Shown in pieces: positions 45,240 through 54,004 of a stretch of 64,000 nucleotides of DNA; positions within the stretch are counted from its first letter, which is position 1; each line of letters begins with the position of its first letter. The notes under the pieces were generated by a model that had not been told where the DNA came from, did not search any database, and saw only the letters and a list, made by a program, of their open reading frames with translations. The DNA is taken from contig BCRI01000013.1 of NCBI GenBank assembly GCA_001552515.1, positions 16,645-80,644 on the forward strand. The letters run 5' to 3'. Source of the DNA: Sphaerimonospora mesophila NBRC 14179 = JCM 3151 (GTDB lineage: Bacteria > Actinomycetota > Actinomycetes > Streptosporangiales > Streptosporangiaceae). The translations under genes and the position numbers were made by a program.

Positions 45240-45268
45240 TTGACGAAACTGAAATCTTGTTTCATTGT
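45240..45268 (+). promoter_or_regulatory. Cluster promoter-operator D (amidohydrolase 2 operon)
   Basis: TTGACG (45240-45245), spacer AAACTGAAATCTTGTTT and CATTGT (45263-45268), again with 17 bp between the boxes. It is divergent from promoter C, about 55 bp away. Confidence 0.7.
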
Positions 45269-45296
45269 AGCGCCCAGGACCTGAAAGGAGCCGTTC

Positions 45297-46163
45297 ATGG
45301 CCATGCCGTCCGGACTGCCCATCATCGACACGATGATCGGATTCCCGCAGAAGGACTTCTCGCAGTACGACTTCATCCGCAGGCAGACGAAGGACCGGGG
45401 CTCGCGGGAGGAGATGCAGTTCCCGGTGGAGTACATGTTCAAGCAGGTCCCGAAGGACCTTCCCGCCGACGACCCGATCGGCGTGACCCTGCGGGAGATG
45501 GACCGCTTCGGCGTCGCCCAGGGCCTGATCGGCGTCGGCGACGAGGTCTCCCGTACGGCGCTCAAACGGCATCCGGACCGGTTCATCCCCTCGGGCAACG
45601 TCGACGACCCGAACGACGTCATGGGCAGCGTGCAGGCGCTGCGGCGCGACTACGAGATGTACGGCATCCGCGCCGTGGGCGCCTTCCCCGCGGGGACCTT
45701 CCCCCAGGTGGCGATCGACGACCCGAAGATGTACCCCATCTACGCCACCTGCGTCGAGCTCGACATCCCGATCTTCGTCTGCGCCGGCATCCCCGGCCCC
45801 AGGCTGAAGTTCGCCCCGCAGGAGGTCGCCCGGATCGACACCGTCATGTACGACTTCCCCGACCTCGTCTTCGTCACCCGGCACGGCTGCGAGCCCTGGG
45901 AGCGGCTCGCCATGAAGCTGATGCTCAAGTGGCCCAACCTCTACTACTCCACCTCGGCGTTCGCGCCCAAGCACTACCCCGAGGCGATCGTCAAGTACGC
46001 CAACACCCGCGGCGCCGACAAGATCATCTACGCGGGCTACTTCCCGATGGGCCTCTCCCTCGAGCGGATCTTCACCGACATGCCCCACGTGCCCTTCAAG
46101 GACGAGGTGTGGCCCAAGTTCCTGTACGAGAACAGCCGGCGTGTCCTCAAACTGGACAAGTAG
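45297..46163 (+). CDS. Amidohydrolase-2 family protein (2) with a degenerate metal site
   Basis: Predicted 288-residue TIM-barrel protein. The start MAMPSGLPIIDTMIGFPQKD shows Asp-Thr-Met-Ile where active members have Asp-x-His or His-x-His. The barrel His is replaced in DIPIFVCAGIPGP. The terminal GSDYP motif is replaced by KIIYAGYFPMGL. One His remains in VFVTRHGCEPW. It has AAAGGAG upstream and sits 12 bp before the acyl-CoA dehydrogenase gene. It may be a structural partner of amidohydrolase 3 or use a metal-free mechanism; this is inference. Confidence 0.85.
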   Translation: MAMPSGLPIIDTMIGFPQKDFSQYDFIRRQTKDRGSREEMQFPVEYMFKQVPKDLPADDPIGVTLREMDRFGVAQGLIGVGDEVSRTALKRHPDRFIPSGNVDDPNDVMGSVQALRRDYEMYGIRAVGAFPAGTFPQVAIDDPKMYPIYATCVELDIPIFVCAGIPGPRLKFAPQEVARIDTVMYDFPDLVFVTRHGCEPWERLAMKLMLKWPNLYYSTSAFAPKHYPEAIVKYANTRGADKIIYAGYFPMGLSLERIFTDMPHVPFKDEVWPKFLYENSRRVLKLDK

Positions 46164-46175
46164 GGCGGGACGCAC

Positions 46176-48356
46176 ATGTCAATCGCGTTGACGGAGGAGC
46201 AGCACGCGCTGGCCGAGTCCGTTGCGAGGTTCACCGCCCGGCACGTGAGCTCGGAGTCGACCCGGGCCGAGTTCGAGGACCTCTCCGCCGGAATGTGGCC
46301 GGCCATCTGGAACCGCCTGGTGGAGCAGGGACTCCTCGCCATGCACCTGCCCGCCAGGTACGGCGGTGACGAAGCGGGCGTGGTCGAGCTCGCCATCGTC
46401 CTGGAGGAGACCGGCCGGGGGTTGATGCCGGGTCCGCTGCTGCCCACCCTGCTGACCAGCCTGGTCGTCTCCCGGCACGGCGGCGCCGAGCTGTGCGCGA
46501 GGGTGCTGCCGCGCTTCGCCGAGGGCTCCCCCGGCGCATGCGCCACCACGGCGGAGGGCCTCGTCGCGGTGCGCAGGCGCGACGGCTGGGAGGTGACCGG
46601 CACCACGGCGCCGGTGCTCGGCGCCCTCAGCGGAGAGCACGTGGTGCTGGGCGCGCGCGCCCCGGAGGGCACGGTCTGGTTCCTGCTGGAGCCCGACGAC
46701 CGGGACGCGGTCAAGGTCTCCCGCAGGTCCGGGGTCGATCTCACCCGCGACATCGGCTGCTTCACCGCCGAGGGCCTGCTCGTGCCGTTCGACCGCGTGC
46801 TCGCGGTCGACAGCACCGAGCTGCGGTCGCTCGCCGCGGTGCTGTTCTCCGCCGAGGCCGCCGGCATCGCCCGCTGGTGTCAGGAGGCCGGGCTGGAGTA
46901 CGTCAAGGTGCGCGAGCAGTTCGGCCGCCCGGTCGGATCCTTCCAGGCCATCAAGCACAAGTGCGCGAGGATGTTCATCCAGGGGCAGCTCATGGCCGCC
47001 GCGGCCTGGGACGCGGCCTCGGCGGTGGACCAGGACAGGGATCAGTTCGCGCTCGCGGCGGCCTCCGCCGCGGTCACCTGCCTCGGCGGGATCGCCGAAC
47101 TCGGCCTGGAGACCGTCACCCTGTTCGGCGGCATCGGCTACACCTGGGAGCACGACGCCCACCTCTACTGGCGCCGCGGGATCTGCCTGTCCACCCTGCT
47201 CGGCCCGGCGCACGAGTGGGAGGAGAACGCTGGACGGCTCGCCCGCGTAACCGAGCGCACCAGGACCATCGACCTGTCCCACGAGGAACCCGGGGTGCGC
47301 GCCCGGATGGCCGAGACGCTACGCGCCGTCGCGGCCGCGCCGGAGGGCGAGCGGCGCCGGATGCTGGCGGAGGCCCGGCTTGTCTCCCCGCACTACCCGG
47401 AGCCGTACGGCATGGCGGCCGACGCGACCACCCAGGTCGTGATCTCCCAGGAGTACGCGCGGGCGGGCCTCGTCCAGCCGTCCACGGTCATCGGAGAGTG
47501 GGCCCTGCCCACGATCATCGCGCACGGGACCGAGGCGCAGCGGGAGCGGTTCGTCATGCCCACCCTGCACGGCGAGATCGTGTGGTGCCAGCTGTTCAGC
47601 GAGCCCGGCGCCGGCTCGGACCTCGCCTCGCTGCGCTCCCGGGCGGAGAAACGCGACGGCGGCTGGTCGCTCAACGGCCAGAAGGTGTGGACGTCCAGCG
47701 CCCACGAGGCCGACTGGGGGATCTGCCTGGCCAGGACCGATCCCGACGCGCCCAAGCACCGGGGGCTGAGCTACTTCCTCGTGGACATGCGCTCCCCCGG
47801 CCTGGAGGTGCGGCCGCTGCGCGAGGTCAACGGCGGCTACCTGTTCAACGAGGTGTTCTTCAACGACGTCTTCGTCCCGGACGACTGTCTCGTGGGGCGG
47901 CCCGGCGACGGCTGGCGGCTGGCCCGCACGACGCTGGGCAACGAGCGGGTGAGCATGGGAAGCGGCATGTCCGGGGCGCGGGAGCTGCCGGCCAGGACCG
48001 CCGAGGCGCTGGGCGTGGACGGGCCGGGGGTGGTACGCGACATCGGCGTGCTGACCGCCAAGATCAACGCCTTCGAGGCGCTGGGACAGCGGGTCTTCCT
48101 CAAGCAGCTGTCGGGCCTGCAGCCGGGTGCCGAGTCGAGCGTGCTCAAGGTCGCCTCCTCCTGGAACGCCGTGGAGATCCGCCGTACGGAACTGGGGTGG
48201 GCGGGCGCCCGGGCGAGCGTCCACACCGGGGAGGACGACGCGGCGCAGGCACTGCTGTCCGTACCACCACTGCTGATCGGCGGCGGCACCACCGAGATCC
48301 AGTTGAACGTGATCGCCGAACAGGTGCTGCGCCTGCCGAGGGAACAGGTCCGATGA
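46176..48356 (+). CDS. Fused two-domain acyl-CoA dehydrogenase (FadE34-like)
   Basis: Predicted 726-residue protein made of two acyl-CoA dehydrogenase units. Unit 1 (about 1-375) starts SIALTEEQHALAESVARFTA and ends with GGIGYTWEHDAHLYWRRGIC. Unit 2 (about 380-726) has WCQLFSEPGAGSDLASLRSR, FNEVFFNDVFVPDDCLVG and the C-terminal IGGGTTEIQLNVIAEQVLRL. Fused dehydrogenases of this length, such as mycobacterial FadE34, act on bulky steroid side-chain CoA esters. A large or branched substrate is therefore likely. The stop overlaps the DoxX start. Confidence 0.9.
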   Translation: MSIALTEEQHALAESVARFTARHVSSESTRAEFEDLSAGMWPAIWNRLVEQGLLAMHLPARYGGDEAGVVELAIVLEETGRGLMPGPLLPTLLTSLVVSRHGGAELCARVLPRFAEGSPGACATTAEGLVAVRRRDGWEVTGTTAPVLGALSGEHVVLGARAPEGTVWFLLEPDDRDAVKVSRRSGVDLTRDIGCFTAEGLLVPFDRVLAVDSTELRSLAAVLFSAEAAGIARWCQEAGLEYVKVREQFGRPVGSFQAIKHKCARMFIQGQLMAAAAWDAASAVDQDRDQFALAAASAAVTCLGGIAELGLETVTLFGGIGYTWEHDAHLYWRRGICLSTLLGPAHEWEENAGRLARVTERTRTIDLSHEEPGVRARMAETLRAVAAAPEGERRRMLAEARLVSPHYPEPYGMAADATTQVVISQEYARAGLVQPSTVIGEWALPTIIAHGTEAQRERFVMPTLHGEIVWCQLFSEPGAGSDLASLRSRAEKRDGGWSLNGQKVWTSSAHEADWGICLARTDPDAPKHRGLSYFLVDMRSPGLEVRPLREVNGGYLFNEVFFNDVFVPDDCLVGRPGDGWRLARTTLGNERVSMGSGMSGARELPARTAEALGVDGPGVVRDIGVLTAKINAFEALGQRVFLKQLSGLQPGAESSVLKVASSWNAVEIRRTELGWAGARASVHTGEDDAAQALLSVPPLLIGGGTTEIQLNVIAEQVLRLPREQVR

Positions 48357-48886
48357 CGGGCTCCGGCGACGGCGCCGCCGACCTGGCGCTGCTCGGGCTC
48401 CGGCTCACGCTGGCGGCCGTCTTCGTCATGCACGCCTGGAACCACGTGTTCGGAGGCGGGCGCATCGCCGGGACGGCCCGCTGGTTCGAGTCGCTCGGCA
48501 TGCGACCGGGCGTGCTGCACGCGTGGACGGCCAGCATCGCCGAGTTCGGGGCTGGGCTCCTCATCGGTCTCGGACTGCTCACCCCGCTCGGGGCGGCCGC
48601 GGCCGTCGGGGTCATGGGAGTGGCGTTGATCGCCAATCACCTGAAGAACGGATTTTTCATCTTCCGCCCCGGCGAGGGCTACGAATACGTGCTCGTGCTC
48701 GCGGTCGCCGCCGCGGCGCTGGCCGGGACGGGACCGGGCCGCTGGTCGCTCGACGAGCTGTTCGGCCTGACCGTCGGCGGCTGGCAGCGGCTGGCCCTCG
48801 CGGCCGGCCTCGGCGTCCTGGGGGCGGCGGCGCAGCTCGTCGTGTTCTGGCGCCCGGGCACCCGACCCACCGGGCCGGCGGACTGA
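48353..48886 (+). CDS. DoxX family membrane protein
   Basis: Predicted 177-residue protein with four transmembrane helices and the DoxX pattern RLTLAAVFVMHAWNHVFGGG, IAEFGAGLLIGLGLLTPLGA and ANHLKNGFFIFRPGEGYEY. DoxX proteins are often linked to quinone or redox processes; the function here is unknown. The ATG overlaps the dehydrogenase stop (ATGA), and amidohydrolase 3 follows 52 bp later. Confidence 0.85.
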   Translation: MTGSGDGAADLALLGLRLTLAAVFVMHAWNHVFGGGRIAGTARWFESLGMRPGVLHAWTASIAEFGAGLLIGLGLLTPLGAAAAVGVMGVALIANHLKNGFFIFRPGEGYEYVLVLAVAAAALAGTGPGRWSLDELFGLTVGGWQRLALAAGLGVLGAAAQLVVFWRPGTRPTGPAD

Positions 48887-48938
48887 TCCGTCTCTGGCGG
48901 ACGGTCCTACGTCCCTCCCATCGGATGCAGGAGGCATC

Positions 48939-50156
48939 GTGTCAGATCAGGAGTCCCGCTACACCGTGATCTCGGCGGACACCCACGCCGGAGGAAGCCA
49001 CGCGATGTACCGGGAGTTTCTGGAGTCCAAGTACCACGAGGCGTTCGACGCCTGGCGTGGCCGGTACAGGAACCCCTTCAGCGATCTCGGCGACACCCGG
49101 CGGTACCGCAACTGGGACGACGACATGCGCAACTCCCAGCAGGACGCGGACGGCGTCGTCGGCGAGGTCGTCTTCCCCAACACCGTGCCGCCGTTCTTCC
49201 CCAGCTTCGTCCTGTTCGCCCGGCCGCCGAAGCCGGAGGAGTACGAACTCCGCCTGGCCGGCGTCCGGGCGCACAACCGCTGGATGGAGGCGTTCTGCGC
49301 CCGATATCCGGAGCGGCGGGCCGGCATCGGCCAGATCTTCCTGAACGACATCGACGACGCGATCGAGGACGTCCGCTGGATCAAGGAGCACGGTCTGCGC
49401 GGCGGCGTGCTCCTGCCCACCGTTCCGCCCGACGTCGACTGGATCAAGCCGCTGAACCACCCGGACTACGACCGGCTCTGGGCGGTCTGCGAGGAGCTCG
49501 AGGTTCCGATCAACGTGCACGGCGGCACCGGAACCCCCGCGTACGCGCCGCTGCCGTCGTCGGCGCTCATCATGCTCGCCGAGATCGCGCAGTACTCCCG
49601 GCGTCCCCTGCTGTTCATGCTGCTCTCGGGTGTCTTCGAGCGCTTCCCGCGGCTCAGGGTCGTCCTCACCGAGCAGGGCTGCGCCTGGCTGCCGCCGCTG
49701 CTGGAGCAGCTCGACTCGACGCTCGCGTCGATCCGGGACACCGGCGCGGTCGGCGAACTGCGTTTCAAGCCCGAGCACGTGCTGCCGAGATCGGCCACCG
49801 AGTACTTCCGGCAGAACGTCTGGCTGGGGGTGAGCTTCCCCGCACGCGCCGACGTCGTCGCCGCCCGGGAGTCGCTCGGCGTCGACAAGTTCATCTGGGG
49901 CAGCGACTATCCCCACGACGAGGGGACGTACCCCTACACCACGCTCTCGCTACGCCAGCTGTTCCACGACTGGCCGGAGGAGGATCTGCGCAAGGTCCTC
50001 GCCGAGAACGCCGCCCAGATCTACGACTTCGACCTCGACGCGCTCGCCGAGCCGGCGTCCCGGCTCGGCCCCCGGGTGTCGGAGGTGGCGCTCCCGCTCA
50101 CCGAGCTGCCCGAGAACCCCAACGAGGCGCTGCTCCGCAACGCGACGGCCTCCTGA
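48939..50156 (+). CDS. Amidohydrolase-2 family metal-dependent hydrolase/decarboxylase (3)
   Basis: Predicted 405-residue TIM-barrel protein with a complete-looking metal site: Asp14 and His16 in VISADTHAGGSH, the barrel His in VPINVHGGTGTPAY and the terminal Asp in FIWGSDYPHDEGTYPYT. The start is GTG at 48939 with AGGAGG upstream. It is the last gene of the promoter D operon and ends before a strong hairpin. Decarboxylation or hydrolysis of a ring or beta-keto acid is typical for the family; the substrate is unknown. Confidence 0.87.
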   Translation: MSDQESRYTVISADTHAGGSHAMYREFLESKYHEAFDAWRGRYRNPFSDLGDTRRYRNWDDDMRNSQQDADGVVGEVVFPNTVPPFFPSFVLFARPPKPEEYELRLAGVRAHNRWMEAFCARYPERRAGIGQIFLNDIDDAIEDVRWIKEHGLRGGVLLPTVPPDVDWIKPLNHPDYDRLWAVCEELEVPINVHGGTGTPAYAPLPSSALIMLAEIAQYSRRPLLFMLLSGVFERFPRLRVVLTEQGCAWLPPLLEQLDSTLASIRDTGAVGELRFKPEHVLPRSATEYFRQNVWLGVSFPARADVVAARESLGVDKFIWGSDYPHDEGTYPYTTLSLRQLFHDWPEEDLRKVLAENAAQIYDFDLDALAEPASRLGPRVSEVALPLTELPENPNEALLRNATAS

Positions 50157-50168
50157 GCCTCTCCGACC

Positions 50169-50204
50169 GGGGTCCCGTGTGAGACGCACCCACCACGGGA
50201 CCCC
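50169..50204 (+). terminator. Hairpin terminator after amidohydrolase 3
   Basis: GGGGTCCCGTG and CACGGGACCCC form a perfect 11-bp stem with a 14-base loop, 12 bp after the stop codon. Confidence 0.8.
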
Positions 50205-50217
50205 TTCGGCATGGGCT

Positions 50218-50238
50218 AACTGAAATAGGATTTTCATT
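50218..50238. promoter_or_regulatory. Variant copy of the cluster operator motif
   Basis: AACTGAAATAGGATTTTCATT resembles site D (AACTGAAATCTTGTTTCATT) with one extra base in the centre. No promoter boxes at 17-bp spacing flank it, so it is either a decayed copy or chance. Confidence 0.3.
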
Positions 50239-50403
50239 CCCTATTCGATCACTCCTCCACCCCTGACGCATGCCCGCCACGCAGCCGCGGAGCATCCCCC
50301 TTTCCTCTACGAATCACCTGTTCACGACCGTTCTCTGGGTCAGCGAGCAGGGTCGAGGCGCGACCCAGACCCGGGCGGCATGACCACCCCGAATCGGAAA
50401 CTC

Positions 50404-50432
50404 TTGACGGAACAAGAATTCTGTTTCAGTAT
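50404..50432 (+). promoter_or_regulatory. Cluster promoter-operator F (Liv-type ABC operon)
   Basis: TTGACG (50404-50409), spacer GAACAAGAATTCTGTTT and CAGTAT (50427-50432), 17 bp apart. The spacer differs from site B at a single base although they are almost 10 kb apart. Confidence 0.7.
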
Positions 50433-50597
50433 CGGTCGCAACCTCCCGCAGGCGACGCGAACGGAACCGGCCACGCCGACGCGGCCGTCGCCGGCCAGTC
50501 ACTCCGACGCTTGATCGACATGAAGTGTCATAGAGGAAGGGGGCGGTCTCTTGATCGCCGGTAGCCCACCCATCCCCCACGTTCCCGGAGGTCTCTC

Positions 50598-51362
50598 ATG
50601 AACCTCCTCGACGTACGAGACCTGACCCTGCGGTTCGGCGGCGTCCGCGCACTGGACGGCGTGTCCTTCGGTGTGGCGGAAGGCTCCCTCGTCGCGCTCG
50701 TCGGCCCCAACGGCGCCGGGAAGAGCAGCGTGTTCAACTGCGTCAGCGGGCTGTACCGGCCGAACGACGGCGTCGTGGAGTTCGCCGGCGAGAACATCCT
50801 GACGCTGCCGTCCCACGCGCTCGCCTCCCGGGGGATCGGGCGCACCTTCCAGAACCTCGCCCTGTTCCCCCGCATGACCGTCCTCGAGAACGTGCTGGTC
50901 GGAGGGCACACCTCGCACCGCTCCAACGTCCTGTCGTGCGCGGTGCGCTGGCCCGGCGAGCGGCGCCGCGAGCGGGCGGCCCGGGCCAGGGCCCTCGACC
51001 TGCTGTCGGAGCTCAGGCTCGCCCACCTCGCCGACATGCCGGCCAGCGGTCTTCCCTTCGGCACGCTGAAGCGCATCGAGATCGCCCGCGCGGTGATGAG
51101 CGAGCCGCGCATGCTGCTGCTGGACGAGCCCGCCGCCGGCCTGACCCACGGCGAGGTCGACGAGCTCGGCGGAACGATCCAGAGCCTGCGCGACGCCCAC
51201 GGGCTCACCGTCGTCCTGGTGGAGCACCACATGGGACTGGTCATGTCCATCTCGGACAAGGTCATCGTGCTCAACCTCGGGAAGGTCATCGCCGAGGGAC
51301 TGCCCGCCGAGGTGTCGAACGACCCGGCCGTCGTGGCCGCCTATCTCGGGACCGCCGCATGA
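50598..51362 (+). CDS. Liv-type ABC transporter ATPase, LivG (second system)
   Basis: Predicted 254-residue LivG-class ATPase with Walker A VGPNGAGKSSVFNCVSG, RGIGRTFQNLALFPRMTVLE and Walker B LLLDEPAAGLTHGE. The signature region is degenerate (LPFGTLKRIEIARAV instead of LSGGQ), as often in LivG proteins. It leads an operon of five transporter genes plus an SDR. With the cluster promoter upstream, the system probably imports the carboxylic acid degraded by the cluster. Confidence 0.92.
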   Translation: MNLLDVRDLTLRFGGVRALDGVSFGVAEGSLVALVGPNGAGKSSVFNCVSGLYRPNDGVVEFAGENILTLPSHALASRGIGRTFQNLALFPRMTVLENVLVGGHTSHRSNVLSCAVRWPGERRRERAARARALDLLSELRLAHLADMPASGLPFGTLKRIEIARAVMSEPRMLLLDEPAAGLTHGEVDELGGTIQSLRDAHGLTVVLVEHHMGLVMSISDKVIVLNLGKVIAEGLPAEVSNDPAVVAAYLGTAA

Positions 51363-52069
51363 GCGCCCTGCTGGCCGTGCGGGGACTCACGGCAGGGTAC
51401 GGATCGCTGATCGTGCTGCGCGACCTGGACTTCCACGTGGATCCCGGGGAGGTCGTGGTCATCCTGGGCGCGAACGGCGCGGGCAAGACCACCACGCTGC
51501 GCGCGCTCAGCGGAGAGATCTCCGGCGAGGGGACGATCGAGTTCGACGGCAGGCGGGTGGACGGATCGCGCACCGACCAGCGCGCCCGGCTGGGCATCGG
51601 GCACGTGCCCGAAGGCCGCGGCACCTTCGTCGACCTCACCGTGGAGGAGAACCTGCGGATCGGCGCCTACCACCGGCCCGCGGCGCAGGTGCGGTCCGCC
51701 ATGGACCGCGCGTTCGGGCTGTTCCCCACGCTCGGGGAGCGCCGCGCGCAGCTCGCGGGCAGCATGAGCGGCGGCGAGCAGCAGATGCTGGCGGTGGCCA
51801 GGGCGCTGATGGGCGACCCGAAGCTGCTGCTCCTGGACGAGCCCTCGATGGGGCTGGCTCCGATGGTGACCGCCGAGCTCTTCAGAACCCTCGCGGAGAC
51901 GAACGAGCGGACCGGGACCGCGATGCTCATCGTCGAGCAGAATGCCCAGATCGCGCTGTCGATCGCCGACCGCGCATACGTGCTGGGGCACGGGCAGATC
52001 GTCTCGGCCGGCACCGCGGCGGAGATCCGCGCCGACGACTCCATCCGCCGCGCCTACCTGGGAGTTTGA
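51359..52069 (+). CDS. Liv-type ABC transporter ATPase, LivF (second system)
   Basis: Predicted 236-residue LivF-class ATPase. Walker A is LGANGAGKTTTLRALSG, followed by HVPEGRGTFVDLTVEENLRI, signature SMSGGEQQMLAVARAL and LLLLDEPSMGLAP. The ATG overlaps the livG stop (ATGA). Confidence 0.92.
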   Translation: MSALLAVRGLTAGYGSLIVLRDLDFHVDPGEVVVILGANGAGKTTTLRALSGEISGEGTIEFDGRRVDGSRTDQRARLGIGHVPEGRGTFVDLTVEENLRIGAYHRPAAQVRSAMDRAFGLFPTLGERRAQLAGSMSGGEQQMLAVARALMGDPKLLLLDEPSMGLAPMVTAELFRTLAETNERTGTAMLIVEQNAQIALSIADRAYVLGHGQIVSAGTAAEIRADDSIRRAYLGV

Positions 52070-52076
52070 GGCCGCC

Positions 52077-52970
52077 ATGGAACTACTGATCCAACGTCTG
52101 ATCGACGGGACGTCGAACGGGTTCCTCTACGGCGCCGTGGCGCTGGCCCTGGTGCTGATCTACCGCTCGACCGGGCTCATGAACTTCGCCCAGGGCGAGA
52201 TGGCGATGTTCAGCACCTTCGTGGTCTGGAAACTCGCCGACGAAAGGCTGGGCTTCGGGCTGGCCCTGGCGATCGCCATCCCCGCCGGCATCGTCTTCGC
52301 GTTCCTGCTCGGCGCCGTGCTCGAACGCGCGGTGATCCGGCCCTTCTCCGGGGGCAACCCGCTGACCCTCCTGATCGTCACCCTCGGAATGTTCCTGGCG
52401 ATCAACGCACTGGCCGGGTACATCTTCACGACCGACACGGAACGGCTCGACTCGCCGTTCCCCTCGGGCGGGCTGAGCCTCGGCGGCGTCACCATCACCT
52501 ACCTGGAGATGGGCACGGTCGTCGTCCTGCTGGTCGTGGCGCTGCTGATCCGGCAGCTGTTCATGGGCACCAAGCTCGGCCTCGGCCTGCGCGCCGCAGC
52601 GATGAACCCCTCGTCGAGCCGTCTGGCCGGCATCGACGTCGGCCGGATGATGATGATCGGCTGGGGGCTGGCCTCGGCCATCGGCGCCATCGCGGCGATC
52701 CTCGTGGCGCCGGTCGTGTACGTCAGCACGAACATGATGGCCGCCCTGCTGCTCTACGGCTTCGCGGCGGCCGTGGTCGGCGGTTTCGACAGCCCGTTCG
52801 GTGCGCTGGTGGGAGGCGTTCTGGTCGGCCTGATCCAGTCCCTCGCCTCGGGATACCTGCCCTTCATCGGCACCCAACTCCAGCTCGCGACCGCGTTCGC
52901 GGTGATCCTTCTCGTCCTTCTGATACGTCCGCAAGGGCTGTTCGGCCGACTTCCGGTGGAGCGGGTATGA
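52077..52970 (+). CDS. Liv-type ABC transporter permease, LivH (second system)
   Basis: Predicted 297-residue permease with about eight helices. GTSNGFLYGAVALALVLIYR and STGLMNFAQGEMAMFSTFVV are LivH motifs, and AAAVVGGFDSPFGALVGGVL is the late coupling loop. It begins 7 bp after livF and overlaps livM by 4 bp. Confidence 0.92.
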   Translation: MELLIQRLIDGTSNGFLYGAVALALVLIYRSTGLMNFAQGEMAMFSTFVVWKLADERLGFGLALAIAIPAGIVFAFLLGAVLERAVIRPFSGGNPLTLLIVTLGMFLAINALAGYIFTTDTERLDSPFPSGGLSLGGVTITYLEMGTVVVLLVVALLIRQLFMGTKLGLGLRAAAMNPSSSRLAGIDVGRMMMIGWGLASAIGAIAAILVAPVVYVSTNMMAALLLYGFAAAVVGGFDSPFGALVGGVLVGLIQSLASGYLPFIGTQLQLATAFAVILLVLLIRPQGLFGRLPVERV

Positions 52971-53983
52971 ACACGACCACACAACGATCGATCATCCGCG
53001 CACTGCCCTGGACCGTCGGCCTGGTCCTGCTCGTCGGCGCCCCGTTCGTCCTGGGGCTGACCGGCATCCGGGGCCTCATGCAGGTGTTCGTCCTCGCCGT
53101 CGCGGTGATGAGCCTCAACCTGCTGACGGGGTTCAACGGGCAGCCGTCGATCGGCCACAGCGCCTTCATCGGGCTCGGCGCCTACGCCACGGCACTCGCG
53201 GTGCAGAACTACGGATGGTCGTACTGGTCCGCGCTGCCGATCGCGGTCCTCATCGCGGGCGTGGTGGGCGCCGTCGCCGGCGTGCCCGCGCTGCGTATCC
53301 GCGGCATGAACCTGGCCCTGGTGACGATGGCCCTGGCGCTGGTGTTCCCCCAGGTGCCGGTACGCCTCACGGAATGGACCGGCGGCACCGCCGGTCTGAC
53401 CGTGGACGAGCGGCTCAGGGCGCCCGCCGCGCTGGGCGTCGCCGACGTCGCCTGGCAGTACTGGGTCCTGCTGGGGATCGCCGCACTGGCCTTCCTCCTG
53501 ATCCGCAACGTCGTGCACAGCTCGATGGGACGCGCGATGATCGCGATTCGCGACCAGCACGTGGCGGCGCACACGGTCGGCATCAACGTCAGGGCGGTGA
53601 AGGTGACCGTGTTCGCCGGAAGCGCGGCGATCGCCGGGGTCGCCGGCTGGATGTTCACCGTCACCAACCAGTTCGTCAGCCCGGGCGACTTCACCGTCCT
53701 CGTGTCGATCAACCTCCTGCTCGGCATGGCGGTCGGCGGATCGGGCACGCTGGTCGGCCCGCTCATGGGCGCCCTGTTCCTGTACTACGTCCCCGAGGTC
53801 CTGCCCAAGCTCGGGGTCAATCCCCAGCTCACGCCCGCGGTCTACGGCGTCCTGTTGATCCTCCTCGCCTTCTTCCTTCCCGGCGGCCTCTCGGGCGGCC
53901 TGCGGAGTCTGGTCCGGCGGTTGTCCGGCATCACGGCCAAGAAGGGCGTCACCACCCCTCAGCCCACCCTCGACACCACCTGA
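52967..53983 (+). CDS. Liv-type ABC transporter permease, LivM (second system)
   Basis: Predicted 338-residue permease with about nine helices. LLTGFNGQPSIGHSAFIGLG and RIRGMNLALVTMALALVFPQ are LivM motifs, and AVGGSGTLVGPLMGALFLYY the coupling loop. It ends in a Thr/Pro-rich cytosolic tail and is followed 21 bp later by the binding-protein gene. Confidence 0.92.
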   Translation: MNTTTQRSIIRALPWTVGLVLLVGAPFVLGLTGIRGLMQVFVLAVAVMSLNLLTGFNGQPSIGHSAFIGLGAYATALAVQNYGWSYWSALPIAVLIAGVVGAVAGVPALRIRGMNLALVTMALALVFPQVPVRLTEWTGGTAGLTVDERLRAPAALGVADVAWQYWVLLGIAALAFLLIRNVVHSSMGRAMIAIRDQHVAAHTVGINVRAVKVTVFAGSAAIAGVAGWMFTVTNQFVSPGDFTVLVSINLLLGMAVGGSGTLVGPLMGALFLYYVPEVLPKLGVNPQLTPAVYGVLLILLAFFLPGGLSGGLRSLVRRLSGITAKKGVTTPQPTLDTT

Positions 53984-54004
53984 CACCGGCATAAAGGAGA
54001 TCTG

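Larger units (their letters stand above)
50157..50597. other. Intergenic region with terminator, variant operator and promoter F
   Basis: No gene is seen in these 441 bp. It holds the hairpin at 50169-50204, a divergent motif copy at 50218-50238, and the strong promoter-operator F at 50404-50432, about 165 bp before the ABC operon. The long leader after promoter F has no clear fold. Confidence 0.6.
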
